From CAXPZW01 sp049594615 (GTDB lineage Bacteria; Bacteroidota; Bacteroidia; Flavobacteriales_D; Sanyastnellaceae): a stretch of DNA of 43,515 nt. The stretch lies in assembly GCA_049594615.1 (NCBI GenBank), contig JBMYJR010000019.1:1-43515 (forward strand). Direction: 5' to 3'. Each line of letters opens with the position of its first letter. The stretch's first letter is position 1. The translations under genes were made by a program, and so were the position numbers. Shown here piece by piece: positions 23,121 through 31,522 of the stretch. The notes under the pieces are model-generated. The model was not told the DNA's origin, did no database searches, and saw nothing but the letters and a program-made list of their open reading frames with translations.

Positions 23121-25537
23121 TTGCGGCCAAATATTCGTCGTAGCAAGGTAGGTTTCTTGGGGGTATCTTCTTGGTAATACCCCGCACCGTAATTCTGGCC
23201 GTAGCCGTACCCGTATCCATAGCCATATCCGTACTTGGAAGTGTAGCGGTTGCGGCTCACGTCCACATTGTTGAGCACCACACTCAGGCGGCTTACGCCA
23301 CTCTCGTTGATCAGACGGTCGGCCACTTGTACGAACTGCTTGCGGCTGAAATCGCTCTTGAATACATAAATCGGGTAATCCACGTTTTGGATAATTTCTA
23401 CCCCGTCGGTCACCAGACCCACCGGTGGAGTGTCGATCACGATAAAGTCGTAGCGCTCGCGAAACTGGTCCAGCAGCTCAGCCATACGTGGTTGGATGAT
23501 GAGCTCGGCAGGGTTCGGCGGCACTGGTCCGGCGGTGATGAAGTCCAGGTTTTCAAGCTGGCTCTTTTGGACAGTCTCCTCCAAGGTGGTGCGGCCGATG
23601 AGCAGCGTGCTCATGCCCACATTGTTTTTGGACTTGAACCCGCGGTGGATCTTGGGCTTGCGCATGTCCAAATCCACCACCAGTACTTTCTTGCCGCTGA
23701 AGGCCACAATCCCGCCCAAGTTGAGCGATACGAAGGTTTTTCCTTCTGAAGAAATGGTAGAGGTGACGGCCGCCACTTTGGTTCCAGAGCCGTTATCTAC
23801 AAACTGCAGGTTGGTGCGGATGGATCGGAATGCCTCGGAAATCACGCTCTTAGGGTTGCGGTCCACGATGAGCATGGACTCGGGCAAGTCTTCGCGGTAT
23901 TTGGGTACAATGCCCAAGGTGCTGATGCTGGCCTGTGAAATCCGAACGACCTCGTTGAGCGAGGTGATATCGTTGTGTACCAGGTAGCGCAACGAAATGA
24001 ATACCAACCCGAGCAACAGGCCAATCAAGCCAAAGGTGAGTGTCACCGATTGCGGACGCGGGCTCACAGGGGCTGACGGGTAGATGGCTTCCTCAAGGAT
24101 GTTGTGGTTGGTCACAAAACCCTCGCGCGAGATGCGGTATTGGATGCGCTTTTCCAGCAGCATGGTGTAGTACTTCTCGTTGATGGCAAACAGGCGCTTG
24201 AGGCGGGCAAATTCCAGCTCTTTACTGGGAAGTCCATAGTACACGCCACGGACATCACCGAGTTGGTCTTCGAGACCGGCGCGGCGTTCGGTGATCTTGT
24301 CGCGCAAAGCGCCGATGGTCTCAACCACCAATTCCTTTTGGACGCCAATTTGGTACTCCAGTTGGCGGATACGGTTGTTGTTGGGGGTGGCCGAATAGAG
24401 CAGGTTTTCTTTTTCAAGCAGTAGGTTGTGCAGCTCTTCCAGCAAACCGCTGAGTGACGATTCAAACTTGCTCCCGGCCACAAGCGGTACCAAGTTGTAA
24501 ATAGCAATGCTATCGGCCTCCACGCCCGCCAAGTCTTCCACCTCTGCCAACAAACGTTCTTCCACCTCCAGGCGAATGACCTCATCCTCGTATTCGGTCA
24601 ACCGGTCCAAGTACACGCCCGAAACCGACTCCAAGTCGTTGATGCGGTTTGCTTGCTTGTAGTTGTTGAGGGTGCGCTCGCTCTCGCTGAGGTTGGTGTA
24701 CACTGTGTCGATCTGGGCGTCAATAAACCGCAGAATGTTGTCATCGGACTGAATACGCTTCTGCAAGTCGTAATCCACAAAGGTCTCGGCGTGCGCTTTC
24801 ACGAAGTCGCGCGCCAGCATGCCGTTGTTATCCTTGAAGGAGATCTCCAAGGTCTTGGCCGTTTGGTTCATTACCCGCACCGCCAGGTTTTGGTGGAATC
24901 GGTTGACCAGTGCTTGGGTGGTGTTGATCGTGAAATAGAGCGAGGCGGCCTCAAGCACCTCCTCCAACCCAGAGGGGTCTACCACGTCCAACGTAAAGGA
25001 CAGGCCGGGCAACTGCACGCGCTGACCCACTGGCAAATTCTGGTGCTCGGTACCCGCCAGGTCAAAGGAGCGTGTGGAGTTGAAGGTGAGGTAAATGGGG
25101 CGGTTCTTCCATTGCCCCTCTGCCTGTTCCACCACAACGGAGTACGGCGATCGGCGGTAATGCTCGGAGGTCAAGATTTGGCCCTCACCGTAGTAGGAGA
25201 TGTCCACCGGCAAGCGCTTCAGTGTGCGCGCCACAAGCAACTTGGAACGCAAGAGCTCCAGGCGTGCGTCCAAGCCATTTTCGTTGGCGAAGTCCACATT
25301 GAGTATGCGGGAGGAACGGTCGTCTTCGCCCAACTGAATTAAGGTGTCTGCCTTGTAGACTTCAGGGGTGTAACGCAGGTACACAGAGGCCGCGAACATG
25401 GCCAGAACCAAGAAACCAACAGCCCATATAAGGCTTTTGCGCACGATGTGCAAAAACAGCCCCAAATCGAATTCGTTCGAGAAATTAGTGAGTCGCTGGC
25501 GGTACTCACTATATTGTACAGACGCGTCCTCCTGCAT
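23117..25537 (-). CDS. Wzc-like polysaccharide co-polymerase and tyrosine autokinase
   Basis: 806-residue fusion of a Wzz/GumC chain-length domain with a bacterial tyrosine kinase. Inner-membrane helices lie near residues 30-55 and ~505-525, flanking a large periplasmic coiled-coil part. The cytoplasmic kinase has Walker A SSEGKTFVSLN (~595), Walker A' VLVVDLDMRKP (~617) and Walker B FIVIDTPPVG (~700). The tail (~767-787) contains a run of alternating Tyr-Gly plus further Tyr, the expected autophosphorylation cluster; cycles of phosphorylation control polymer length and export in the family. It forms the trans-envelope complex with the Wza-like protein encoded just upstream (1-bp overlap, TAATG). 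The kinase and co-polymerase are fused in one chain, as in proteobacterial Wzc. Confidence 0.94.
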   Translation of the reverse strand: MQEDASVQYSEYRQRLTNFSNEFDLGLFLHIVRKSLIWAVGFLVLAMFAASVYLRYTPEVYKADTLIQLGEDDRSSRILNVDFANENGLDARLELLRSKLLVARTLKRLPVDISYYGEGQILTSEHYRRSPYSVVVEQAEGQWKNRPIYLTFNSTRSFDLAGTEHQNLPVGQRVQLPGLSFTLDVVDPSGLEEVLEAASLYFTINTTQALVNRFHQNLAVRVMNQTAKTLEISFKDNNGMLARDFVKAHAETFVDYDLQKRIQSDDNILRFIDAQIDTVYTNLSESERTLNNYKQANRINDLESVSGVYLDRLTEYEDEVIRLEVEERLLAEVEDLAGVEADSIAIYNLVPLVAGSKFESSLSGLLEELHNLLLEKENLLYSATPNNNRIRQLEYQIGVQKELVVETIGALRDKITERRAGLEDQLGDVRGVYYGLPSKELEFARLKRLFAINEKYYTMLLEKRIQYRISREGFVTNHNILEEAIYPSAPVSPRPQSVTLTFGLIGLLLGLVFISLRYLVHNDITSLNEVVRISQASISTLGIVPKYREDLPESMLIVDRNPKSVISEAFRSIRTNLQFVDNGSGTKVAAVTSTISSEGKTFVSLNLGGIVAFSGKKVLVVDLDMRKPKIHRGFKSKNNVGMSTLLIGRTTLEETVQKSQLENLDFITAGPVPPNPAELIIQPRMAELLDQFRERYDFIVIDTPPVGLVTDGVEIIQNVDYPIYVFKSDFSRKQFVQVADRLINESGVSRLSVVLNNVDVSRNRYTSKYGYGYGYGYGYGQNYGAGYYQEDTPKKPTLLRRIFGRK

Positions 25538-26304
25538 TAGACTTGGGATCGAAGTACCGCAATAAGCAGCGCCATACTGCTAACGATGCTCACCACAGGT
25601 GAAATGTCTCGGAAGATTTCGCGGGCGATTTCAGGTACAGGCTCTACGTAAAGAATGTCGTTGGCCTGCACGGGCATGGTGGCATACTGGATGCCCTCTA
25701 TGGTGGAGAGGTCCATGAGAAAAATGTCGTATTCCTTGCTTTCCCTGTTGAACCTGAAGAGTTTGACTTTTGAAGCGTTCCCGCGTTGGTTGAGTCCCCC
25801 GGCTAGCGCAAGGGCTTCAACCACATTGGTGTTTTGGTTGGCCAAAGAGATGACCTGGGCATCCCCTCCTCCACCGGGGTATACAATGACCCGGTTGTTG
25901 ATTACACGCAACACTGCGTATGGGTTGGTGTACAGGGCGGCATATTCGCCTTCCAAATAAGACTGGGCTTCCACCAGCGTGAGTCCGGCCAGGTGCACAC
26001 GGCCAATCTCCGGGAAATCTACCATTCCGTCTTGTTCTACAAAGTAGCTCACCACGTTAAGGCGCTGTCCACCCAAAAGTTGGTTGCCGCTGAGTGCGGT
26101 GATTTCCAACAGGCGTGACCCGTTATTGGAGTACAGGTCAAAGGTGAGTATGTCGTTGGGAGCCAACCGGTACGACGAGTCCTGGGCCGACGTATCCGGC
26201 ACATCGAAAACAAAATCCCGGTCCGTCTTGAACATGATGTCCTTGTTGATGGTACAACTGGACGCGAAAAGGGCAAGAAGAGCGGCGATCAGAATCAGGC
26301 GCAT
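25537..26304 (-). CDS. Wza-like outer-membrane polysaccharide export lipoprotein
   Basis: 255-residue lipoprotein with signal peptide and lipobox FASSC (lipidated Cys17). The family core contains the polysaccharide-export (Poly_export) motif, with YRLAPNDILTFDLYSNNG near residue 45 and GMVDFPEIGRVHLAGLTLVEAQ, then SLBB-type strands (VIVYPGGGGDAQVISL, NVVEALALAGGL). A C-terminal hydrophobic segment (~233-250) would cross the outer membrane, as the Wza helix does. It forms the exit pore for the glycan handled by the Wzc-like protein. First gene of the five-gene operon, preceded by a candidate -7 box 22 bp before the ATG and divergent from the acetyltransferase gene. Confidence 0.93.
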   Translation of the reverse strand: MRLILIAALLALFASSCTINKDIMFKTDRDFVFDVPDTSAQDSSYRLAPNDILTFDLYSNNGSRLLEITALSGNQLLGGQRLNVVSYFVEQDGMVDFPEIGRVHLAGLTLVEAQSYLEGEYAALYTNPYAVLRVINNRVIVYPGGGGDAQVISLANQNTNVVEALALAGGLNQRGNASKVKLFRFNRESKEYDIFLMDLSTIEGIQYATMPVQANDILYVEPVPEIAREIFRDISPVVSIVSSMALLIAVLRSQV

Positions 26305-26326
26305 GGGTGTTTTTTTGTACGGGTTT

Positions 26327-26334
26327 CAAAAATA
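26327..26334 (-). promoter_or_regulatory. Candidate -7 element of the polysaccharide operon
   Basis: The minus strand reads TATTTTTG, matching TAnnTTTG, 22 bp before the wza-like ATG. No TTG is found at the expected -33 distance. Confidence 0.45.
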
Positions 26335-26393
26335 GGCAATCGGGCGCGGGCATTCGGGTGCAGTTCAGGGTTCGGAACTCTGGGCTGGCCTTG

Positions 26394-26401
26394 TACCTTT
26401 G
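26394..26401 (+). promoter_or_regulatory. Candidate -7 element of GNAT-mltG pair
   Basis: TACCTTTG matches TAnnTTTG and ends 6 bp before the GNAT ATG, predicting a leaderless or nearly leaderless mRNA. A TTC at 26371-26373 (20-bp spacing) is the best -33 candidate. Confidence 0.5.
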
Positions 26402-26407
26402 TAAGCC

Positions 26408-26935
26408 ATGAACTGTTCCTCCCACTCTGCCACCCCAATATTGGCCTTGCGCGCCCTCGAACCCGAGGACTTGGAGCTGCTGTACGCTTGGGAAAACGTG
26501 CGGGAATGGTGGTTCGAAGCCAGCACCGTGCAGCCTTGGACCCGCGAAACGCTCAAGCGCTACATCGCCCAAATCCAGGACATCTACACCGACCGTCAGC
26601 TCCGGCTGATGATCACCCTGGATGGACAACCCACCGGACTCTTTGACCTGTATGACTTTGACCCCAGACATGGCCGCGCAGGCATTGGAATCTTGATCGG
26701 AGAAGAAGCACTCCGTGGACAAGGCTGGGGCAAACAAGCCTTGGCAGCCGGCATTCAATACGCCAGTGAACACCTGCTCATGCGTGTGCTCTATGCCCAC
26801 GTGGCCGAAAGCAACGCGGCGTCTCAAGCCCTGTTCGCCACTGAAGGCTTCCAACGCGTGGCCACGTTCCCTGCGTGGCTCGCCCACCCCGACGGAGCGG
26901 TCGACGTGCACCACTACCAATTGAACCTGACGTGA
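26408..26935 (+). CDS. GNAT-family N-acetyltransferase (RimJ/RimL or SpeG-like)
   Basis: 175-residue acetyl-CoA-dependent acetyltransferase. It starts with LRALEPEDLELLYAWEN, the N-terminal pattern of the RimJ/RimL/SpeG branch. The acetyl-CoA-binding motif A is GIGILIGEEALRGQGWGKQAL (Q/RxxGxG/A core at RGQGWG). Motif B follows with VLYAHVAESNAASQALFATEGF. The substrate could be a protein N-terminus, a polyamine or a small amine; nothing in the context decides. The ATG at 26408 lies directly after a -7 box. The stop overlaps the GTG start of mltG by 4 bp (GTGA), so the two are co-expressed. Confidence 0.9.
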   Translation: MNCSSHSATPILALRALEPEDLELLYAWENVREWWFEASTVQPWTRETLKRYIAQIQDIYTDRQLRLMITLDGQPTGLFDLYDFDPRHGRAGIGILIGEEALRGQGWGKQALAAGIQYASEHLLMRVLYAHVAESNAASQALFATEGFQRVATFPAWLAHPDGAVDVHHYQLNLT

Positions 26936-27951
26936 AAAAGAAATTGCTGGCCGTGGCGGCCATCCTCCTACTCGGCGGCTTGGCCTTAGTGGGCTATGTA
27001 TACCCAAAGATTTACAGCGCCAACGTCGACTTATCAGGTAGCCAACAAGTCCTCTACATCCCCACCGGGGCCACCTACGATGATGTCCTGGAATTGCTCG
27101 AACCCATGCTCAACGACCCGGGCAGCTTTGAATTTGTAGCCGGACTCAAATCTTACCCCGATCGCGTCAAGCCCGGACGCTACACGTTGCGCGAAGGGTG
27201 GAACAACAATGCCTTGGTCAACCTGCTGCGCGCCGGCAACCAAACGCCTGTCCGTGTGACCTTCACCCCGACACGCCACATCATGGAAGTGGCCGGAAAA
27301 GCGGCGCGTCATCTGGAACTGGACAGCGTGGCCTTGCAGTCAGCCATGATGAACCCGGACATTGCCAAGCAGTACGGATTCACACCAGCCACTTTCTCGT
27401 GCATGTTCATTCCCAACACCTACGAGTTCTATTGGAACACCAACGTGGGCGGCTTCTTGGACCGAATGGGTGAAGAATACAAGCGGTTTTGGAACAACAG
27501 CCGGCGCGACAAAGCCGCAGCCATCGGCCTCACTCTAGAAGAGGTGACCACCTTGGCCAGCATTATCAAAGAAGAAATTGTCCACGCCGATGAAGCTCCA
27601 CGCGTGGCCGGCGTGTACCTGAACCGCGTACGGGAAGGCTGGCGTCTAGACGCCGACCCCACCCTCAAATTTGCCAACAACGATTGGACGCTACGCCGGG
27701 TACTGGATGAGCACAAAGTCGTAGACTCGCCTTACAATACCTACAAGTACGCCGGCATTCCACCGGGGCCCATCACCCTGCCCTCAAGTACCCTGATTGA
27801 CGCGGTTCTCAATGCCGAGAAGCACGACTATTTCTTCTTCGTGGCCAACTCCAACGGCGACGGATACCACCATTTCAGCCGTACCCTTGGCGAACACAAC
27901 CGCTATGCGCGCAGGTACCAAAACACGTTGAATCGTCAAGGGATCTACTGA
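26932..27951 (+). CDS. mltG: Endolytic murein transglycosylase MltG
   Basis: Inner-membrane enzyme that cuts nascent glycan strands and is thought to set their length. The 339 residues have an N-terminal Lys-rich start and one membrane helix (about 5-23). A LysM-like segment (~40-110) is followed by the YceG catalytic domain: HIMEVAGKAARHLE, FIPNTYEFYWNT, LASIIKEEIVHADEAPRVAGVYLNR and the LDADPTLKFAN segment, ending in ANSNGDGYHHFSRT. The acidic motif reads ASIIKEE where many relatives have ASIVEKE; an acidic residue is kept at the last position, but the first Glu is Lys. The GTG start gives MKKKLLAVAAILLLGG. It ends 2 bp before the convergent histidine kinase gene. Confidence 0.93.
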   Translation: MKKKLLAVAAILLLGGLALVGYVYPKIYSANVDLSGSQQVLYIPTGATYDDVLELLEPMLNDPGSFEFVAGLKSYPDRVKPGRYTLREGWNNNALVNLLRAGNQTPVRVTFTPTRHIMEVAGKAARHLELDSVALQSAMMNPDIAKQYGFTPATFSCMFIPNTYEFYWNTNVGGFLDRMGEEYKRFWNNSRRDKAAAIGLTLEEVTTLASIIKEEIVHADEAPRVAGVYLNRVREGWRLDADPTLKFANNDWTLRRVLDEHKVVDSPYNTYKYAGIPPGPITLPSSTLIDAVLNAEKHDYFFFVANSNGDGYHHFSRTLGEHNRYARRYQNTLNRQGIY

Positions 27952-27953
27952 GC

Positions 27954-30176
27954 TCAGTAGCGGGCTGAATACGGGAACCAGTGCCGGATTTTCTCCTCCA
28001 GTTCATCGGCATCAAACGGGGCGCGCAGCACGTCGTCCATGCCGTGTGATCTCCAGACTTTTTGATTGCCTTTCCGAAGACCATCGCTGAGTCCGATGAT
28101 CACAGGTGCATCTTCTCCGGTGTAGAGCGACTTGATTTTGCGGGTGGTTTGCAGCCCATCGAGAAGCGGCATGTCCAAATCCATCAGGATCAGGTCAAAG
28201 GTGTGCTTGTTCATCTTCTCCAACACTTCTTGGCCATTGAAGGCGCGCTGGGCGGAGTAGCCCAGCATTTGCAAGTTGCGGGTGGTTACAGCTTGTTGCA
28301 GTTCGTTGTCTTCGGCAATCAGAATGCGCAGATCATCGTGGTCCAGGTCTTTGAAGGTGGCGCTGCCTTGGGACACGGTTTTAAGCGCTTGGGCTTCTTC
28401 GCTGACACCCGATACATTCTGGATGGTGCGCAGCAAACGCGCTTGCTTCACGGGTTTGGTGAGGTAGCGGTTGTACAGGCCTTCTTCATCCTTGAGTAAG
28501 CTTTGGCCGGCGCTGCTGAGCAACACGATGGGCAGGGTCACTGGGTCGTACTTCTCGCGAATGCGACGGGTGAGCTGGTGGCCGTCCATCTCGGGCATTT
28601 GCATATCGAGGATACACAAGTCAAATTTGTCCAGGTTGTCCAGTACCTCTAACACCAAGTTGGGTGAGTTGAACGGGGTGGCTTGGATGCCCCAGTTGCT
28701 GAGTTGCTTGACCAAAATCTTCAAATTGGTCATGTTGTCGTCCACGACCACCACCTTGAGCCCTTGCACCGACTTGTAAGAGAAGTCCTGCACAGCATCA
28801 GCTTTTTCGGCCACGAGTGTGAAACTGAAGGTGGCGCCTTTGCCTTTTTCACTGTCGGCCCAAATGCGTCCACCCATGAGTCCAACCAACTCCTTGCAGA
28901 TGGCCAAGCCCAGTCCGGTGCCGCCAAAACGACGGGTGGAACTGGTGTCTTCTTGGGTGAACGAATTAAACAGGTTGGGGATGACCGTAGGATCCATACC
29001 AATCCCTGTATCTCGAATCGAGCACTCAAGCTGGATAAGGTCGCCGTGGGTGTTGGTAGGCTTGAGGGTGACCTCTACCTCACCTTGCTCGGTGAATTTA
29101 ACCGCGTTGCCAATCAGGTTGAACAGGACTTGTTTGAAACGGTGCTCGTCCTGCACCAATTTGTGGGGTATGTCAGGATCAATGTAGTACGCCAACTCCA
29201 ACCCGCGTGAGGAAGCTGAGGGCTTCATCACATCGATGACGTCTTCCATGCATTGGTGCAGGTCAAACGGTTCGGGGACCAGGCGCATATTGCCGGCATC
29301 CAGTTTGGAGTAATCCAAGATGTCATCGAGGATGACCAACAGGTTTTCGGCGCTGCGCTGGATGGTATTGCGGTAGTCGGATTGTTGCTCAGTAAGCTTG
29401 GTTTTGCCCAACAGTTCTCCCATGCCAATGACCCCATTGAGCGGAGTGCGGATTTCGTGGCTCATGTTGGCCAGAAAGTCCCCTTTGATCCGGTTGACGT
29501 TCTCCAAGTTAGCATTGAGGTTGATCAACTCGCGGTTTTGGCGTTGCAAACGGTTGACCAACGGACGCAAAATCAATAGGAACGAAAGGGCAAGTCCCAA
29601 CAGAAGCAACCCACCGAGCACCCAATACAGGTTGCTGGTGAGCGTCATTTGGGAGCGGTTCTCTTGTATAAACTCGTGGACCACAAAGTCCATTTTACGT
29701 CCGAATGCCTCGGTGTCTTCAGACAAGCGGGCCAGCGCCGGAGACAAGTCGGCACCTTCCTCAACCTGGAGCACGGTTTGGGCGTCTTCCAGAATGTTGT
29801 TGAAATAGGGGTCGACCTCGTTGAGAAGGTCCATGACTTCTACCGAGTGTTCGCCGTCGAGCTGGAAGTCTTGGCTCCCGTCGACCAGGCCCATGTACCC
29901 GTTTTCCAAAGTGATGACGGCCTGACGCAGGTCTTTGACCGATTGGCCGTATTCAGCGCCCTGTTCTTTGGCGTGGGCCACCACCATGGCGTGGCTCAAC
30001 ACGTTCCCAGCCAGCGCTTGTTGGCGGCGCGCCACGTTGATTTCGGTGCCGGACCACTCTTGATCGCTCAAGTGCACCTGCAACGCCACAATGCCCGCAA
30101 TGACCAATCCGGCCAGGGCGAACAACACCCAAAGAAAGGTGCGCTTGAATGAGTTAGGTTGCGGTAGGCGTCTCAC
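27954..30176 (-). CDS. Hybrid sensor histidine kinase with two receiver domains
   Basis: 740 residues from a GTG at 30176. Membrane helix ~12-32, an extracytoplasmic sensor of ~150 residues with no recognised fold, second helix ~186-208, then HisKA (phospho-acceptor His in MSHEIRTPLNG), a HATPase domain (NAVKFTEQGEVE, DTGIGMDP, RFGGTGLGLAICKELV), and two receivers. REC1 is complete: VVDDN, phospho-Asp in LCILDMQMPEMDG, and the conserved Lys in LTKPV. REC2 keeps the acidic pair (IAEDN) and Asp (LILMDLDMP) but has RAP where the switch Lys-Pro is normally found. No HPt domain or DNA-binding output is present, so a partner must be encoded elsewhere. The gene appears to be an orphan; a GTG further upstream (30239) would add 21 unsupported residues. 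Confidence 0.92.
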   Translation of the reverse strand: MRRLPQPNSFKRTFLWVLFALAGLVIAGIVALQVHLSDQEWSGTEINVARRQQALAGNVLSHAMVVAHAKEQGAEYGQSVKDLRQAVITLENGYMGLVDGSQDFQLDGEHSVEVMDLLNEVDPYFNNILEDAQTVLQVEEGADLSPALARLSEDTEAFGRKMDFVVHEFIQENRSQMTLTSNLYWVLGGLLLLGLALSFLLILRPLVNRLQRQNRELINLNANLENVNRIKGDFLANMSHEIRTPLNGVIGMGELLGKTKLTEQQSDYRNTIQRSAENLLVILDDILDYSKLDAGNMRLVPEPFDLHQCMEDVIDVMKPSASSRGLELAYYIDPDIPHKLVQDEHRFKQVLFNLIGNAVKFTEQGEVEVTLKPTNTHGDLIQLECSIRDTGIGMDPTVIPNLFNSFTQEDTSSTRRFGGTGLGLAICKELVGLMGGRIWADSEKGKGATFSFTLVAEKADAVQDFSYKSVQGLKVVVVDDNMTNLKILVKQLSNWGIQATPFNSPNLVLEVLDNLDKFDLCILDMQMPEMDGHQLTRRIREKYDPVTLPIVLLSSAGQSLLKDEEGLYNRYLTKPVKQARLLRTIQNVSGVSEEAQALKTVSQGSATFKDLDHDDLRILIAEDNELQQAVTTRNLQMLGYSAQRAFNGQEVLEKMNKHTFDLILMDLDMPLLDGLQTTRKIKSLYTGEDAPVIIGLSDGLRKGNQKVWRSHGMDDVLRAPFDADELEEKIRHWFPYSARY

Positions 30177-30318
30177 GTTGACAGAAGATAAGTGATTTAT
30201 AGACGCGAAAAAAATCAAAAAGGTCGCCCGCGGCAGCACAAAATAGCCAAGCTTCTTTGGAGGGAATCATGCACATCTTTGGGAATGATGGAGTTAACAC
30301 ACAGCTGCGCATGCCCGG

Positions 30319-30444
30319 TTATACCTCTACGAGGTGCTCCAGCTCCTTGGCCTTGGCAGGGCCTTCAACGGTTTTGGCGGCGTGACGCACCAAGATGAAC
30401 GCCCCGCAGAACAGCATACCCGAAAGCGGGCCAATGAGGGCCAA
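30319..30444 (-). CDS. Possible small single-pass membrane protein
   Basis: A 41-codon frame starting at a TTG (30444; an in-frame ATG at 30417 is an alternative). The product has a hydrophobic segment (LIGPLSGMLFCGAFILV) followed by a charged tail (KTVEGPAKAKELEHLVEV). The transmembrane-plus-amphipathic layout and the G/C-rich third codon positions look like coding sequence, but I do not recognise a family and no promoter is evident. It lies in the gap upstream of the histidine kinase, on the same strand, about 140 bp ahead of it. It could equally be the remnant of a larger gene, since the frame closes upstream at a stop near 30504. Confidence 0.35.
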   Translation of the reverse strand: MALIGPLSGMLFCGAFILVRHAAKTVEGPAKAKELEHLVEV

Positions 30445-30533
30445 AAGACGGCAAAAGGACCTTCCGTCTCCCCGTTGGGGTTCGAGGTGCAGAGATAATC
30501 ACAGGGTATTTTCGGGCACTTGTATACCCGTCC

Positions 30534-30541
30534 TACCTTTG
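30534..30541 (+). promoter_or_regulatory. Candidate -7 element of DUF2279 gene
   Basis: TACCTTTG matches TAnnTTTG and lies 26 bp before the chosen TTG start of the DUF2279 gene. A TTC at 30511-30513 with 20-bp spacing is a weak -33 candidate. Confidence 0.5.
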
Positions 30542-30567
30542 CAAGGCAACCACACACCCTGCTGAGC

Positions 30568-31473
30568 TTGACGGCACAAAAGCGTTTCGAAATCGTCCTA
30601 CAAGCGATTGGCCTCTGGCTGCTCGCCACCTCAGCGTGCGCGCAAACGCCGGCTGATTCTGTGGTGAACAGGCGCCTTTGGATCGCAGGAGGTGCGGTGT
30701 ACGCCGGTTCCATGGTGGGGCTTAACGCCTTGTGGTACAAGGACTTTCCACGAACCTCATTTCACACCTTCAACGACAATGCCCTGTGGCTTGGACTCGA
30801 CAAAGCCGGACATGCATTGACGGCCTACCACATCAATGACGCAGCTCACCGAGCACTGGTCGGCTCTGGAGTAGAACGCAAACGAGCAGCGTGGCAAGCA
30901 GCTGGTGTTAGCTTCGCGTACCTCACAAGCATTGAAGTGCTGGACGGCTTTAGCCAGAAATGGGGGTTTTCCATCGGCGACCAAGTGGCCAACACCGCAG
31001 GCATCGGCCTGTTCCTCGCCCAAGAACTCGGCTGGCAGGACCAACGTCTGCGTCTCAAATACAGCTACCTGCCTAGCGAATTTGCCGACCTCAACCCAAG
31101 TCTGCTCGGTGCGGACTGGACCGAGCGCTGGCTCAAAGACTACAACGGACAAACCTATTGGCTCAGCGTCAATCCCCGCTCCTTTTCCAACAAGGAATCC
31201 GGATGGTGGCCCACCTGGCTGAACATCGCCGCAGGGTATGGCGGCACCGGCATGCTCACTGGCCGCGGTGAACCGCTGGATCCCCTCTCCTCCTACCACC
31301 CGGTGCGCGAATCGGAATACTACCTCAGCCTGGACATCGACCTCACCCGGATCCAAACGCGGCACCGGGCGCTGCGCATCTTCCTGGATGCCTTCGGATT
31401 TGTAAAGGTTCCGGCGCCGGGCTTGCGTTTCAGTCCTTCGGATGGACTGGGAGTATGTGCAATTTGCGGGTAA
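30568..31473 (+). CDS. DUF2279 family exported protein (YfiM-like)
   Basis: 301 residues from a TTG at 30568, chosen because it lies just downstream of a -7 box and begins a signal peptide (MTAQKRFEIVLQAIGLWLL, cleavage near CAQ). The frame is open a little further up, but that part overlaps the promoter. The mature protein has the DUF2279 pattern: GLNALWYKDFPRTSFHTFND, WLGLDKAGHALTAYH, TSIEVLDGFSQKWGFSIGD and ANTAGIGLFLAQE. Aromatic, strand-rich C-terminal sequence follows. The family is found in envelopes of Bacteroidota and Proteobacteria without a known biochemical role; the conserved His and Asp in the helical part may be structural. It stands alone, convergent with pepD, sharing the hairpin at 31479-31500. 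Confidence 0.8.
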   Translation: MTAQKRFEIVLQAIGLWLLATSACAQTPADSVVNRRLWIAGGAVYAGSMVGLNALWYKDFPRTSFHTFNDNALWLGLDKAGHALTAYHINDAAHRALVGSGVERKRAAWQAAGVSFAYLTSIEVLDGFSQKWGFSIGDQVANTAGIGLFLAQELGWQDQRLRLKYSYLPSEFADLNPSLLGADWTERWLKDYNGQTYWLSVNPRSFSNKESGWWPTWLNIAAGYGGTGMLTGRGEPLDPLSSYHPVRESEYYLSLDIDLTRIQTRHRALRIFLDAFGFVKVPAPGLRFSPSDGLGVCAICG

Positions 31474-31474
31474 A

Positions 31475-31500
31475 GAAAAAGGCGCCACACCGGGCGCCTT
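31475..31500 (-). terminator. Intrinsic terminator of pepD, shared with DUF2279 gene
   Basis: AAGGCGCC and GGCGCCTT pair perfectly (8 bp, 6-nt loop). On the minus strand the stem leads into a T-rich run, terminating pepD. Rightward the following bases are only weakly T-rich, so it may be bidirectional. Confidence 0.7.
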
Positions 31501-31522
31501 CTTCGGAGTCACCTGGGGTGAC

